DNA of 54,061 bases from Neptunicella marina. GTDB taxonomy: Bacteria; Pseudomonadota; Gammaproteobacteria; Enterobacterales; Alteromonadaceae. Shown here piece by piece: positions 18,888-26,611 of the stretch; positions within the stretch are counted from its first letter, which is position 1; each line of letters begins with the position of its first letter. Made by a program: the position numbers and the translations under genes. Below the pieces are notes generated by a model, which saw only the letters and a program-made list of their open reading frames with translations, did not search any database and was not told the origin of the DNA. The stretch is from the NCBI RefSeq assembly GCF_014270035.1, contig NZ_JACNEP010000022.1, forward strand, positions 1 to 54,061. The letters are read 5' to 3'.

Positions 18888-19975
18888 TATAAAAACTGGC
18901 TCATATATGCTTGCGCCACGTTCTGATAGTGAAAATCTTCTACATCCTGGGTGATAGATTTACCCAATAACGAGGCATAATTACCAATGGCCTGCGCCAT
19001 GGCATCGACATCCATATAAGGCACTAAAAAGCCGTTTTCGCCGTTACGGATGAGTTCAGCCGGGCCAGTGGGGCAGTCGAAGGCAATCACAGGCGTATTT
19101 AAATACATGGCTTCAATCAACGCAGTGGGCATACCCTCGTGGCGCGAAGATAAAATGAACGCCACCGCACCATTGATGATGTAGTAGGGGTTGTCGGTAA
19201 AACCGGTAAAAATCACCTGTTCACCCACGTCTAACTGTGCGGCAAGTTGTTGCAATTGTTCGCGCGCAATGCCGATACCGACAATCACAAGAATGGGTAA
19301 TTCAGGATTGCGTTGTTTGGCAATCGCATAGGCGCGGATCAACAAATCAAAGCCTTTTTGCTCCACCAAACGGCCGACTGCACAAAAATAACGCTCTGAC
19401 TGGAAGTCATCGGTATTGGAATTGGCCAGTTGTTTAACCCTGTCACTGACTACGGCATTGGGAATAAAGCGCACTGAGCTTTTGCCTACTTTGATGATGC
19501 TGCTGAGCTCGCCCTGTAAATGGCGTGATACCGTGACTATGCTCTGGTTGCTCAAGCTGTAGAGGTTGTATAAGCCCTTGATTAACCAGGGCGGTAATTT
19601 TTGGTCGCTGACATCCAGTGCGCAGTGGCGGGTGTAAATGACTTTGAGTTCGGGAAATGCCAGCGAACAGCAAAGCGCAAGCATGTTGGCGGTTTCGGTG
19701 GCCGAAATCAGCACATTGATATTGTGCTGACGGATATGCTCAAACAGGTGGCGTAAACGCGCACGAAAGCCCGAACCAGCTGGTGGGCAAGCCGCCTGGA
19801 ATTGCTCACATAATTTTTTATACCCCGGGTATTTATCCCCCGACACTTTATACACATAAAATGAGGATGTAACGCCTTGTTCCGCCAAGGCAATAGAGAG
19901 GTTTTTATGTACCCTCTCCACGCCGCCCGACAGTGAAAACCATTTATGCAAAAACAAAACTTGATATCTTTCCAT
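18887..19975 (-). CDS. Glycosyltransferase family 4
   Basis: This is a GT4 enzyme of 362 residues. SLSGGVERVHKNLSIALAE (13-31) is the acceptor-side loop, YFCAVGRLVEQKGFDLLI (about 196-213) the nucleotide-domain start, and HEGMPTALIEAMYLNTPVIA holds the EX7E motif. The following DCPTGPAELI stretch is nearly the same as DCPHGPKEIM in the adjacent GT4, which supports relatedness. It is second in the minus-strand EPS operon, 24 bp after the WecG-type gene. Substrate unknown. Confidence 0.87.
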   Translation of the reverse strand: MERYQVLFLHKWFSLSGGVERVHKNLSIALAEQGVTSSFYVYKVSGDKYPGYKKLCEQFQAACPPAGSGFRARLRHLFEHIRQHNINVLISATETANMLALCCSLAFPELKVIYTRHCALDVSDQKLPPWLIKGLYNLYSLSNQSIVTVSRHLQGELSSIIKVGKSSVRFIPNAVVSDRVKQLANSNTDDFQSERYFCAVGRLVEQKGFDLLIRAYAIAKQRNPELPILVIVGIGIAREQLQQLAAQLDVGEQVIFTGFTDNPYYIINGAVAFILSSRHEGMPTALIEAMYLNTPVIAFDCPTGPAELIRNGENGFLVPYMDVDAMAQAIGNYASLLGKSITQDVEDFHYQNVAQAYMSQFL

Positions 19976-19999
19976 TGGACAGGCCTCTTCAAAAATAGG

Positions 20000-20779
20000 T
20001 TAACGTAAGGACTGGCGATGACGATGTTTTACTGCACAAAACACAGCGTGCGGATTGGTGGTAAGGTAACGCCATAACAACTTTCTGGGCTCGGTTACCG
20101 CCCGGTGTAACCATTCCAGTCCCATTTCCTGCATGGCTTGTGGTGCACGTTTGTATTCACCGGTAACAAAGTTAAAACAGCCGCCGCAGCTAATGACCAC
20201 AGGCACTTTCAAGTGATGTTTGTGACGTAGGGCAAACAGCTGCTCTTTGGGTTTACCCAGACCAACCCAAAGGACATCTGGGCGCACCTGATTGATTTTT
20301 TCAATCAGTTCGTCTTCCTGTTGCTGAGAAAAGTAGCCGTGATGGGTGCCAGCGATAACAAAGTTGCTATGCATGTCGGCCAGAGTATCGGCGCATTTTT
20401 CGACGGTAGATTGTTTAGCGCCAAGTAAAAAGTGACGTAAGCGCAGAGGACTCATTTGCGGCACATCATGGATCATGTCGGTGGTGGCGCTGCGTTCAGG
20501 TATGGGATGTTCGCTAAAATAACGTGAAAACAGCACCACGCTTTGGCCATCTGCGTGCAGTAAATCGGCTTGATTCAGCAACGCGCCCATGGTTTTGTCG
20601 CGGTTGGCAATGGAAATGCTGTGACCATTGGTGGAAAAAATCAGCATAGGATCAATTGACGCTGCGCTGGTGTGATTTCTTGTAGCGTGAGCTGTGATCA
20701 ACTCTACCAGTTGTTTACGTGTGACACATGCGGTGCGCAATCCACCAACCTGAGTAAAAACGATATCTGCGAGAGTCAT
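20000..20779 (-). CDS. WecG/TagA/CpsF-family glycosyltransferase (GT26)
   Basis: This is a GT26 transferase of 259 residues. Family features are FSTNGHSISIANRD, the donor-site phrase LLHADGQSVVLFSR (about 93-106), VLWVGLGKPKEQL (about 170-182) and CGGCFNFVTGEYKRAPQ. Relatives add N-acetylmannosamine(uronic acid) or a glucose-type sugar as the second residue on undecaprenyl-PP-linked sugar, so this is probably the first committed glycosyltransferase after the initiating enzyme at 26612. It opens the ten-gene operon. A good ribosome-binding site (AGGGAT) precedes the ATG, with a sigma-54-like promoter about 60 bp and an inverted-repeat operator about 270 bp upstream. Confidence 0.87.
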   Translation of the reverse strand: MTLADIVFTQVGGLRTACVTRKQLVELITAHATRNHTSAASIDPMLIFSTNGHSISIANRDKTMGALLNQADLLHADGQSVVLFSRYFSEHPIPERSATTDMIHDVPQMSPLRLRHFLLGAKQSTVEKCADTLADMHSNFVIAGTHHGYFSQQQEDELIEKINQVRPDVLWVGLGKPKEQLFALRHKHHLKVPVVISCGGCFNFVTGEYKRAPQAMQEMGLEWLHRAVTEPRKLLWRYLTTNPHAVFCAVKHRHRQSLR

Positions 20780-20837
20780 GATGCATCCCTGTTGCTGTTA
20801 TTGGTAAGCGTCTGGCAACGCCGTTTTAAGGGTAAAG

Positions 20838-20852
20838 GCAACTTCTGTACCA
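20838..20852 (-). promoter_or_regulatory. Sigma-54-like promoter of the wecG-type EPS operon
   Basis: On the minus strand the sequence reads TGGTAC-AGAAG-TTGC. It keeps the required GG-N10-GC spacing and differs from the consensus TGGCAC-N5-TTGC at one base. The predicted start would leave a leader of about 45 nt before the wecG-type ATG. The call is by eye. Confidence 0.6.
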
Positions 20853-21048
20853 GCCGATGAGTAAACTTGGTGTGGTTACCCGTTTTTGCATGCTAGAGAA
20901 GGTGATGTTTTTATCGGGTATGCAGCAAGCCCGTGCGTGACAAGGCTTGGCAATTAGGTGTAATTTATGCAGTGCGTTTAGCGAATGTGGCTGATAACTG
21001 GGGTTATCCAGTTTGTCTCTAACTAAAGCGTAATTTTATCTGCAAATT

Positions 21049-21066
21049 TGTCGCTAATTGGCAACA
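21049..21066. promoter_or_regulatory. EPS inverted-repeat operator, copy A
   Basis: TGTCGC-taattg-GCAACA is an inverted repeat with 6-bp arms (one mismatch) and a 6-bp spacer ending TTG. It lies about 200 bp upstream of the sigma-54-like promoter, a normal enhancer distance. The 448-bp gap between the wecG-type gene and the small plus-strand gene also holds a half-site (GCAACA, 21202-21207) just before the latter. Confidence 0.6.
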
Positions 21067-21227
21067 GTTTGAACTAATGGGTGATTTATTGAACAGCTGA
21101 CGCAGGCGTTTGCTGGTTTACTGTTGGGTAAATCAACTAAAAATTCGTATGGTTAGGGGCGTAGACTAAGCATTTGTGCTGGATAAAAATGTAATCGAAT
21201 GGCAACAGCGCTAATGGGAGTAGTGGT

Positions 21228-21641
21228 GTGAGAAAGATACTAAAAAGCCCTGTCAGGGATGATCCGGAAATCAGGAACTTATTACAACGCATGCCTGAAG
21301 ACATTAGTAATTCATTTTCTGAGAGTCAGTTAAGTAGCTTAAAAGCGGCTTTAGCCTCGCGCCAGTGGGGACATCATAATATTGATATTCGTGGCACCGT
21401 GCCCTGGTTTAAATACCGATATTACTATGTGTTTCTGGCTGGTAAAAACCGCCGTCAGTTAAGTGATAGAGAGCAGCGAGTATCGAATATGCTTAAAGCC
21501 GCGTTGATGAGTGCGTTTATGTTATTCAGCTGTTTGTTTGGTTTGTTGTGTTTGTATTTAATTAAATCTGCCTTAGGCATCAATTTATTTGAACACTTTT
21601 CTCTGGGGATTTGGGACTGGTTTAAAGTGACTTTCTCATGA
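21228..21641 (+). CDS. Conserved small membrane protein of the EPS locus, function unknown
   Basis: This is a 137-residue protein I do not recognise by function. The N-terminal two thirds are soluble and charged, with a compact motif region around HNIDIRGTVPWFKYRYYYVF and LAGKNRRQLSDRE (about 51-83). One hydrophobic helix (about 92-115) follows, with a short amphipathic tail. I recall similar small proteins near polysaccharide loci but cannot verify it. The GTG start is supported by a GGGAG box 7 nt upstream. It is the only plus-strand gene between the two minus-strand EPS operons, and its stop is 33 bp from the end of wzc. A role in export control is possible from position only. Confidence 0.7.
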   Translation: MRKILKSPVRDDPEIRNLLQRMPEDISNSFSESQLSSLKAALASRQWGHHNIDIRGTVPWFKYRYYYVFLAGKNRRQLSDREQRVSNMLKAALMSAFMLFSCLFGLLCLYLIKSALGINLFEHFSLGIWDWFKVTFS

Positions 21642-21673
21642 GTTTATCCATTTTTTAAACCAAAGCGGGTCAT

Positions 21674-24028
21674 TTAACCCGCTTTGGTTTGTGGCAAACT
21701 GTCGGCTTCGGCTGGTGGCATCTGATAGCTAGCAGCCTGATAACCATATTGATCATAAAAACCGCTGAAAACGCCCATTTTTGTGGCCTTTTTTAAATCA
21801 ACTTTATTCAGTACCACGCCATCAATTCGGCGTCCCAATTGCAGAAAACGACTTAATCCGGAGCGGATCACCTTGTCACTGGTGCTGTCAGCTTTAACCA
21901 CATAAATTAATGAGTCACAGACACTGGACGCTATCATGGCGTCACTGACAGCCTGAGTGGGGGCTGTATCCAATATGATGTGGTCGTATTGCTGACTGAG
22001 AAGAGCAATGAGTTTTTTAAAACTTACCGAGCTTAACAATTCCTGAGGATTACTGGTCGCTGAGCCTGCAACCAGCAAATCGATACCAGATACTTCATCG
22101 GTAACAATGCATTCATCTTCACTGTGAGTGCCGGCGATAATGTTAGTCAGCCCCGGATGAAAACCCGGCAATCCAAACTGGCTGGCCAGTTCCGGGCGAC
22201 GGAGGTCGGCTTCAACCAGTAACACTTTACCCATACAACCCATGCCAAAGGCGAGATTAATTGCCACTGTGGTTTTACCTTCACGTGGCACACTGGATGT
22301 GACCAGTATGACTTTGTTGGGTTTATCGGCTCTCAGTAACATTATGCTGGTGCGTAACGTGCGTATGGCTTCACTGAATTGATAATGTTTTTTCTCGAAA
22401 AAACGGCGTATTGGCAAGTTTTTGCTGCGGCGATATTTTTGCAGGGGGATTAAGCCAAGCAAGCGTTGTCCGAGCGTATTTTCTACGTCTTCAACTGAGC
22501 GAATACCGCGATTAAAGGCATCGGAAAATACCGCGACCATGATACCAAAGATCACACTGGCAAATGCCGCAGCCAATACTAACAGGGCCTTTTTCGGTTT
22601 GGTGGCAGTTAAAGGTGCGGACGCTTCATCCAATAATCTGGCATTAGGGGTTTTAAAACCATCCAGTTCGCTGGTTTCTTTTAAGCGGGTAAAAAACGAA
22701 TTGTACAATTGCTGATTAATATCCACTTCGCGCTGTAACGATACCCGCTGGGTTTCCAGTGTTGAAAGATGGCGATAACGAGCCTTGGCGTCTTCCAATT
22801 CCTGTTTTAGTTCGCTGACTTTAGTGAGAGCCGAGCGATAGGCTGCGAGATAATCGGCGCTAATGCTATCAATTAATGTGGCAATCTGATTATTTCGTGC
22901 CTGCTCTATGCTGGTAATCTCAGCTTGTGCTGCGATCATTTTAGGATGTTTGGGGCCGTAAATACGGCTAAGTTCAGAAACTTTGCTGCGTGCACGGATT
23001 AATTCACGGTCAACATTTTGCACTGACGTGTTATTCATTACTTCGGGCAGTTGCCGCAAGCCATTGATATCACCGCTTTTATCGCGGATTTTGTCGTAAA
23101 TGGCTTTTTGTTGTTTAACATTGTTTTGCGCAGTGAGTAATTGTTTACTCAGGCCCTGGATTTCGTCTGTGGTTAGTCCCTCGACGCCATCAATATTCAC
23201 CAGTTTTTCACGTTCATAAAAATCCGATAAACGTTGCTCAGAAGCAGTGAGTTTTTGACGTAACCCTTCCAGGCTACCGTTTAGCCAAGTGGTGGCCTGA
23301 GTGGTTACATCCAGTTTTGATTGCAGGTAATTCTCGATATACACCTCAGCTACGGTATTGGCTATGGTGGCTGAGAGCTGAGGCGACTCACTTTCAAAAC
23401 TGATATTTACCACTTGAGTGTTTTTAACCGGCGAGATGGTTAAATTCTGTGAAAAATGGCGGATAACCCGATCGAGTTTACTGTCGTAACTTTGTGTTGC
23501 GGTATTGTTTTGATTGTTAATGGCATCCGTTTCGGTGGTGTTAGCAAGAGCTGGCATGGCATCACGCAGATAATGGGTAACATCGCTTTTGAGTTCTCGC
23601 AACCACTGCACTGGGCCAGTCTGCGCAGGCGGGTTAAACAGGGGATGATTTACCAGATTAAGCTTTTCGATGACTCGCTGCGCTATTTTTCTCGACTTTA
23701 GAACCTCAAATTGAGTTTGCAGGTATTCCTTGCTGTTAGAGTTGAGACCATACACCTCTTGTATTGATAGTACTTTTGCATGCTCTGCATCAATCAACAA
23801 AGAGGAGGTAGCCACATAACGGGCGGGCATTGGCATTACGTACAAACCAGCCACTATCGTCATCAGTAGCGCAAAGCCTATGATGCGCCATTTTGCGGCC
23901 AAAATCGCACGCCAGTATCGGCCAACATCGAGCGTTTCGGTTGCGCTGGCATCATTTTGAGACATGGAGGTTGAGCCTTTAAAAATATGGGCATCGAGTT
24001 GTTTTGCCATTTGATTAGATGGATTCAT
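21674..24028 (-). CDS. wzc: Polysaccharide co-polymerase / BY-kinase (Wzc-like)
   Basis: This is an inner-membrane chain-length determinant fused to a bacterial tyrosine kinase, 784 residues. The Wzz domain has a first membrane helix near 50-70 (WRIIGFALLMTIVAGLYV). A long coiled-coil periplasmic region includes an SRIYGPKHPKM motif, and a second helix follows (ALLVLAAAFASVIFGIMV). The cytoplasmic kinase has Walker A SSVPREGKTT (about 578-587), Walker A' LLVEADLRRP and Walker B IILDTAP. The C-terminal tyrosine cluster (Y758, Y761, Y763, Y768) is the usual autophosphorylation tail. It controls polymer length and export with Wzy and Wza. A later start at the MSQND Met (residue 22) is also possible. 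It is the last gene of the export operon. Confidence 0.92.
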   Translation of the reverse strand: MNPSNQMAKQLDAHIFKGSTSMSQNDASATETLDVGRYWRAILAAKWRIIGFALLMTIVAGLYVMPMPARYVATSSLLIDAEHAKVLSIQEVYGLNSNSKEYLQTQFEVLKSRKIAQRVIEKLNLVNHPLFNPPAQTGPVQWLRELKSDVTHYLRDAMPALANTTETDAINNQNNTATQSYDSKLDRVIRHFSQNLTISPVKNTQVVNISFESESPQLSATIANTVAEVYIENYLQSKLDVTTQATTWLNGSLEGLRQKLTASEQRLSDFYEREKLVNIDGVEGLTTDEIQGLSKQLLTAQNNVKQQKAIYDKIRDKSGDINGLRQLPEVMNNTSVQNVDRELIRARSKVSELSRIYGPKHPKMIAAQAEITSIEQARNNQIATLIDSISADYLAAYRSALTKVSELKQELEDAKARYRHLSTLETQRVSLQREVDINQQLYNSFFTRLKETSELDGFKTPNARLLDEASAPLTATKPKKALLVLAAAFASVIFGIMVAVFSDAFNRGIRSVEDVENTLGQRLLGLIPLQKYRRSKNLPIRRFFEKKHYQFSEAIRTLRTSIMLLRADKPNKVILVTSSVPREGKTTVAINLAFGMGCMGKVLLVEADLRRPELASQFGLPGFHPGLTNIIAGTHSEDECIVTDEVSGIDLLVAGSATSNPQELLSSVSFKKLIALLSQQYDHIILDTAPTQAVSDAMIASSVCDSLIYVVKADSTSDKVIRSGLSRFLQLGRRIDGVVLNKVDLKKATKMGVFSGFYDQYGYQAASYQMPPAEADSLPQTKAG

Positions 24029-24043
24029 CTGCGCTCTCCTTGC

Positions 24044-24589
24044 CTAAAAAAAGCTCTGTTGTATTCGCACTATGTCGCCCGGCTGCACGGTATCAGATGT
24101 CTTAGCCGTTACTTGTTGCTGAGTACCACTGATGTCGCGCAATATAATAATTTCATCTTTGGCCGCGCGCTGGGTATAACCTCCCGCCAGCGCCGCGGCT
24201 TTGTCTATAGATAACCCTGGTTGATAAGGATAACCACCGGGTTTTTTGACTTCGCCATCAATAAAAAAGGGACGATATTGGGTGATAGTGACCGATACCG
24301 AAGGCGAGACTAAATAGTCACCTTTCAGGCCTTGGTAAATGTGCTGCTCTAATTGAGCTGTGGTTAACCCAACGGCTTGAATATCACCTAAAAAGGGGTA
24401 GTTGATATTGCCTGTATCGGGCAAACGCGTTTCAATCGATAAATCACTTTGTCCATAAACGCTGATTTTTATACTGTCTCCCGAACCCAGTCGGTAATGT
24501 GCCAGGTCGCTGCTCGCTTGACTTAACGCTGGATGGCTGAGGCATAGGCTGGTTAACAAGGTTAAAAGAATAAAAAGAGATTTTTTCAT
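24044..24589 (-). CDS. Short polysaccharide export (OPX/Wza-like) protein
   Basis: This is a periplasmic export protein of 181 residues. A signal peptide (1-24, ending PALSQA) has no lipobox Cys. The Poly_export domain starts at YRLGSGDSIKISVYGQ, and one SLBB-type domain contains FFIDGEVKKPGGYPYQPG. It is about half the length of E. coli Wza and lacks both the lipid anchor and the C-terminal amphipathic helix that makes the outer-membrane pore. It resembles short OPX proteins of the GumB/EpsE kind, which are thought to need a separate outer-membrane barrel. Such a barrel is encoded immediately upstream, 2 bp away. Confidence 0.87.
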   Translation of the reverse strand: MKKSLFILLTLLTSLCLSHPALSQASSDLAHYRLGSGDSIKISVYGQSDLSIETRLPDTGNINYPFLGDIQAVGLTTAQLEQHIYQGLKGDYLVSPSVSVTITQYRPFFIDGEVKKPGGYPYQPGLSIDKAAALAGGYTQRAAKDEIIILRDISGTQQQVTAKTSDTVQPGDIVRIQQSFF

Positions 24590-24591
24590 AA

Positions 24592-25812
24592 TTAAAGGCT
24601 CGCATTCATGGATAACCCATACTGGTTGCGGTTAAATTCGAGATTAGTGAAATTACTGTCACGCTGTTCAAACTGGTAAGAAAGACTGAAGATTAACCAG
24701 CGACGGAACTGATAATTGAGCGTTAACTGGCTAGCCCAGATATCGTCCTGGCGATCCGGATCTTGTGGATTAGCCACACCACTATTACGCACGTATAAGG
24801 CATCTTGATAATGTAATTCGGCACTGGAGTTAAACCGTTCATTCCAGTCGTGTTGCCAGTTTATTTGGTAGTCGCGTTTTTCGATAAAATTACCCTGAGC
24901 GTCAGTTTCTTTTATGTCGCTTTGGGTCGATAGTTCAAAATGACTATAGTTAACTGGTTGCCACTGAACACCCACTTCCCAGTCAAAACCATTAAAACTG
25001 TCACGTTCAGCCGAGTCGAAATCTTTACGTCGAACCCCGGCTTTAGCAAAGCCGGTGGTGGCTTCACTAGACTGCCACCTGATACCGGCTAACGCTTTTT
25101 TTTCCTTACTGTCGAGACGGTTTCGTTCGTTTAATGAATAATCGTATGTAATATCTGCTACCGATACATCAAGCAATACATCGGTATTGGGCGCAACCTT
25201 GTAGTAAAAGGTACTCCCTAATAGATTGGTGTGGCGGTCGCGTGCGCGGTAGTCAGGCTCATCACCTTTATAATCGACATCCTTGTATTGATAACGTAAA
25301 TCAAGCTGGCCAGTAGCTCCATATCCGCCATAACGATAAGTGACCTCTGCGTTTGATTGTTTGAATTTATCCGGATGAGCTAATTGGTCGCCGCGACCAA
25401 TCGAATAACGTGTGCCTCGGGCATCGTGACTCGACTGAAAATCTGCATCCAGCAGCAATTGATGGCGCTCGTGCACACGATATTTCAGTTGAGTCCACAC
25501 CTGCTGATCAGTGTAGTTATCGGCCTGACTCTTCGCATATTCTCCACGAATAAGCTGATAACCAAAGCGATAATCATTTGGGCCAAAATTATTGCGTATG
25601 TTGATGGAAGGGCTAATTAGCGTTTTCCAGCTGTCCCTTTCGTTGTTTGCCTGATGTAAAACATTGTCGTCGTAGCTTTGTTGCAGTTTGAACTGAGGTG
25701 TAAGTAGAAAAGCACCTAAATTTACGCTGCCTTTTTGCTCCTGATCAGCAGCATATGATGAAGCACAAATTAGTGTGACAGTTGTCGCAAGCAACTTTTT
25801 TGCATCACGCAT
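24592..25812 (-). CDS. Outer-membrane beta-barrel protein of the EPS export operon
   Basis: This is a 406-residue outer-membrane protein. The signal peptide (1-21) ends SYAA. The mature part alternates amphipathic strands rich in Tyr, Trp, Arg and Asp: LTPQFKLQQSYDDNVLHQ at the start, then many YRYGG-, WQSSEAT- and YQFEQRD-type strands, with an estimated 16-18 strands. It resembles the BBP2-type barrels found beside short export proteins (VpsM-like), although these families are weakly conserved. The most economical role is to form the outer-membrane pore for the pore-less Wza-like protein encoded next. It is first in the export operon, preceded by a sigma-54-like promoter. Confidence 0.78.
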   Translation of the reverse strand: MRDAKKLLATTVTLICASSYAADQEQKGSVNLGAFLLTPQFKLQQSYDDNVLHQANNERDSWKTLISPSINIRNNFGPNDYRFGYQLIRGEYAKSQADNYTDQQVWTQLKYRVHERHQLLLDADFQSSHDARGTRYSIGRGDQLAHPDKFKQSNAEVTYRYGGYGATGQLDLRYQYKDVDYKGDEPDYRARDRHTNLLGSTFYYKVAPNTDVLLDVSVADITYDYSLNERNRLDSKEKKALAGIRWQSSEATTGFAKAGVRRKDFDSAERDSFNGFDWEVGVQWQPVNYSHFELSTQSDIKETDAQGNFIEKRDYQINWQHDWNERFNSSAELHYQDALYVRNSGVANPQDPDRQDDIWASQLTLNYQFRRWLIFSLSYQFEQRDSNFTNLEFNRNQYGLSMNASL

Positions 25813-25890
25813 TAAATTCCTATCCCTTGAACAACGGCTACAAAATCTAAGTAGCCAGTAATCTATCCGGTCATGAATTTGATCAGTAAT

Positions 25891-25905
25891 GCGATTTGCA
25901 TGCCA
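25891..25905 (-). promoter_or_regulatory. Sigma-54-like promoter of the barrel-wza-wzc operon
   Basis: The minus strand reads TGGCAT-GCAAA-TCGC. It has exact GG-N10-GC spacing and two departures from TGGCAC-N5-TTGC. The predicted start gives a leader of about 65-70 nt before the barrel gene. Confidence 0.5.
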
Positions 25906-25999
25906 TGCATTTACAACGCGGTTAACACCTGACTTTCAGCGTTGCTAAAAATAATCTTACGACTTATTGGTTTTATATGCGGCAGATAATTTGCTGATC

Positions 26000-26017
26000 T
26001 GTTGCTGTTTGGCAACA
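26000..26017. promoter_or_regulatory. EPS inverted-repeat operator, copy B
   Basis: TGTTGC-tgtttg-GCAACA is a perfect inverted repeat with 6-bp arms and a spacer ending TTG. It lies about 100 bp upstream of the minus-strand sigma-54-like promoter and about 185 bp upstream of the plus-strand one, so one site could serve both divergent units. Confidence 0.65.
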
Positions 26018-26200
26018 CCCGAGTTTATTGGGCTGGAGCCAAATTTGGGTTTTACAGCCAATTGTGTACGGGGTGTATTTATTACGTGAATTGTATGTTT
26101 ATTGAACAATTTTCGGTTTTTAGTCTTTAACCCTTTTTTATATCAGTTTTTGTCCTCGCTGGAAGTCGTGTGTATTTACATATTTTTAACAGTTAATGAA

Positions 26201-26216
26201 TGGCACTTTATTTGCA
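26201..26216 (+). promoter_or_regulatory. Sigma-54 promoter of the initiating transferase gene
   Basis: TGGCAC-TTTAT-TTGC-A matches the sigma-54 consensus TGGCAC-N5-TTGC at every specified base, with GG-N10-GC spacing. The predicted start near 26227 leaves an unusually long leader of about 385 nt before the transferase. Within the 799-bp gap I find no convincing gene; a 71-codon ORF starting at 26196 overlaps this promoter and is rejected. Confidence 0.7.
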
Positions 26217-26344
26217 ATTTTTAGGTGTAAATGCGCGTTTTTGAGCGTGTATAAAAGCGTAGGTATGGTCGTTAACCCCTTACTGAATAAGGGCTTGGTC
26301 AGTGAGCCTATTAGCAGGAACGCGGAGCGCAAAAGTACTGTGAT

Positions 26345-26362
26345 TGTTGCCAATCGGGGACA
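26345..26362. promoter_or_regulatory. Degenerate EPS operator
   Basis: TGTTGC-caatcg-GGGACA keeps one full arm and the 6-bp spacing, with 4 of 6 bases in the other arm. It lies between the sigma-54 promoter and operator copy C. It is a weak call that depends on the stronger sites being real. Confidence 0.3.
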
Positions 26363-26479
26363 TCACAACAGCATTAATAACAATAAAAACAGAAGAAGTG
26401 ACCAGGGATAAAGCGGTTAGTCACTGATTTAATTTAAGTTTTAGTATTAGAGCTAGTAGTAAAAATGCGGAAAAACGGT

Positions 26480-26503
26480 CTTTGTTGCAAATTGGCAACA
26501 AAG
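26480..26503. promoter_or_regulatory. EPS inverted-repeat operator, copy C
   Basis: CTTTGTTGC-aaattg-GCAACAAAG is a perfect inverted repeat with 9-bp arms, the best of the set. It is immediately followed by a second inverted repeat, CGCGAA-T-TTCGCG (26504-26516). It lies about 110 bp before the transferase start, downstream of the predicted sigma-54 promoter, so in the transcript it would form a stem-loop in the leader. Confidence 0.65.
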
Positions 26504-26611
26504 CGCGAATTTCGCGAAAAACAAGGGGATTGGATTTAGCGCTCAGCTTCGGGTGGTTAACGAATGGGCACAGCCGCCGAATGGCGAACAAACATATTCA
26601 CAGAGGAACGG

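Noticed and set aside
22698-22712. AATTGTACAATT palindrome
   Set aside because: It is within the wzc coding sequence with no regulatory context.
9478-25812. Exosortase/PEP-CTERM locus
   Set aside because: The short export protein, barrel and sigma-54 promoters recall such loci, but no exosortase or PEP-CTERM protein is present in the window.
26196-26411. 71-codon ORF in the gap before the initiating transferase
   Set aside because: It overlaps the sigma-54 promoter, has no ribosome-binding site, and its translation shows no domain or membrane pattern.
26527-26540. A second GG-N10-GC element (GGATTGGATTTAGC) nearer the initiating transferase
   Set aside because: The spacing fits, but the bases around GG and GC do not match TGGCAC or TTGC.
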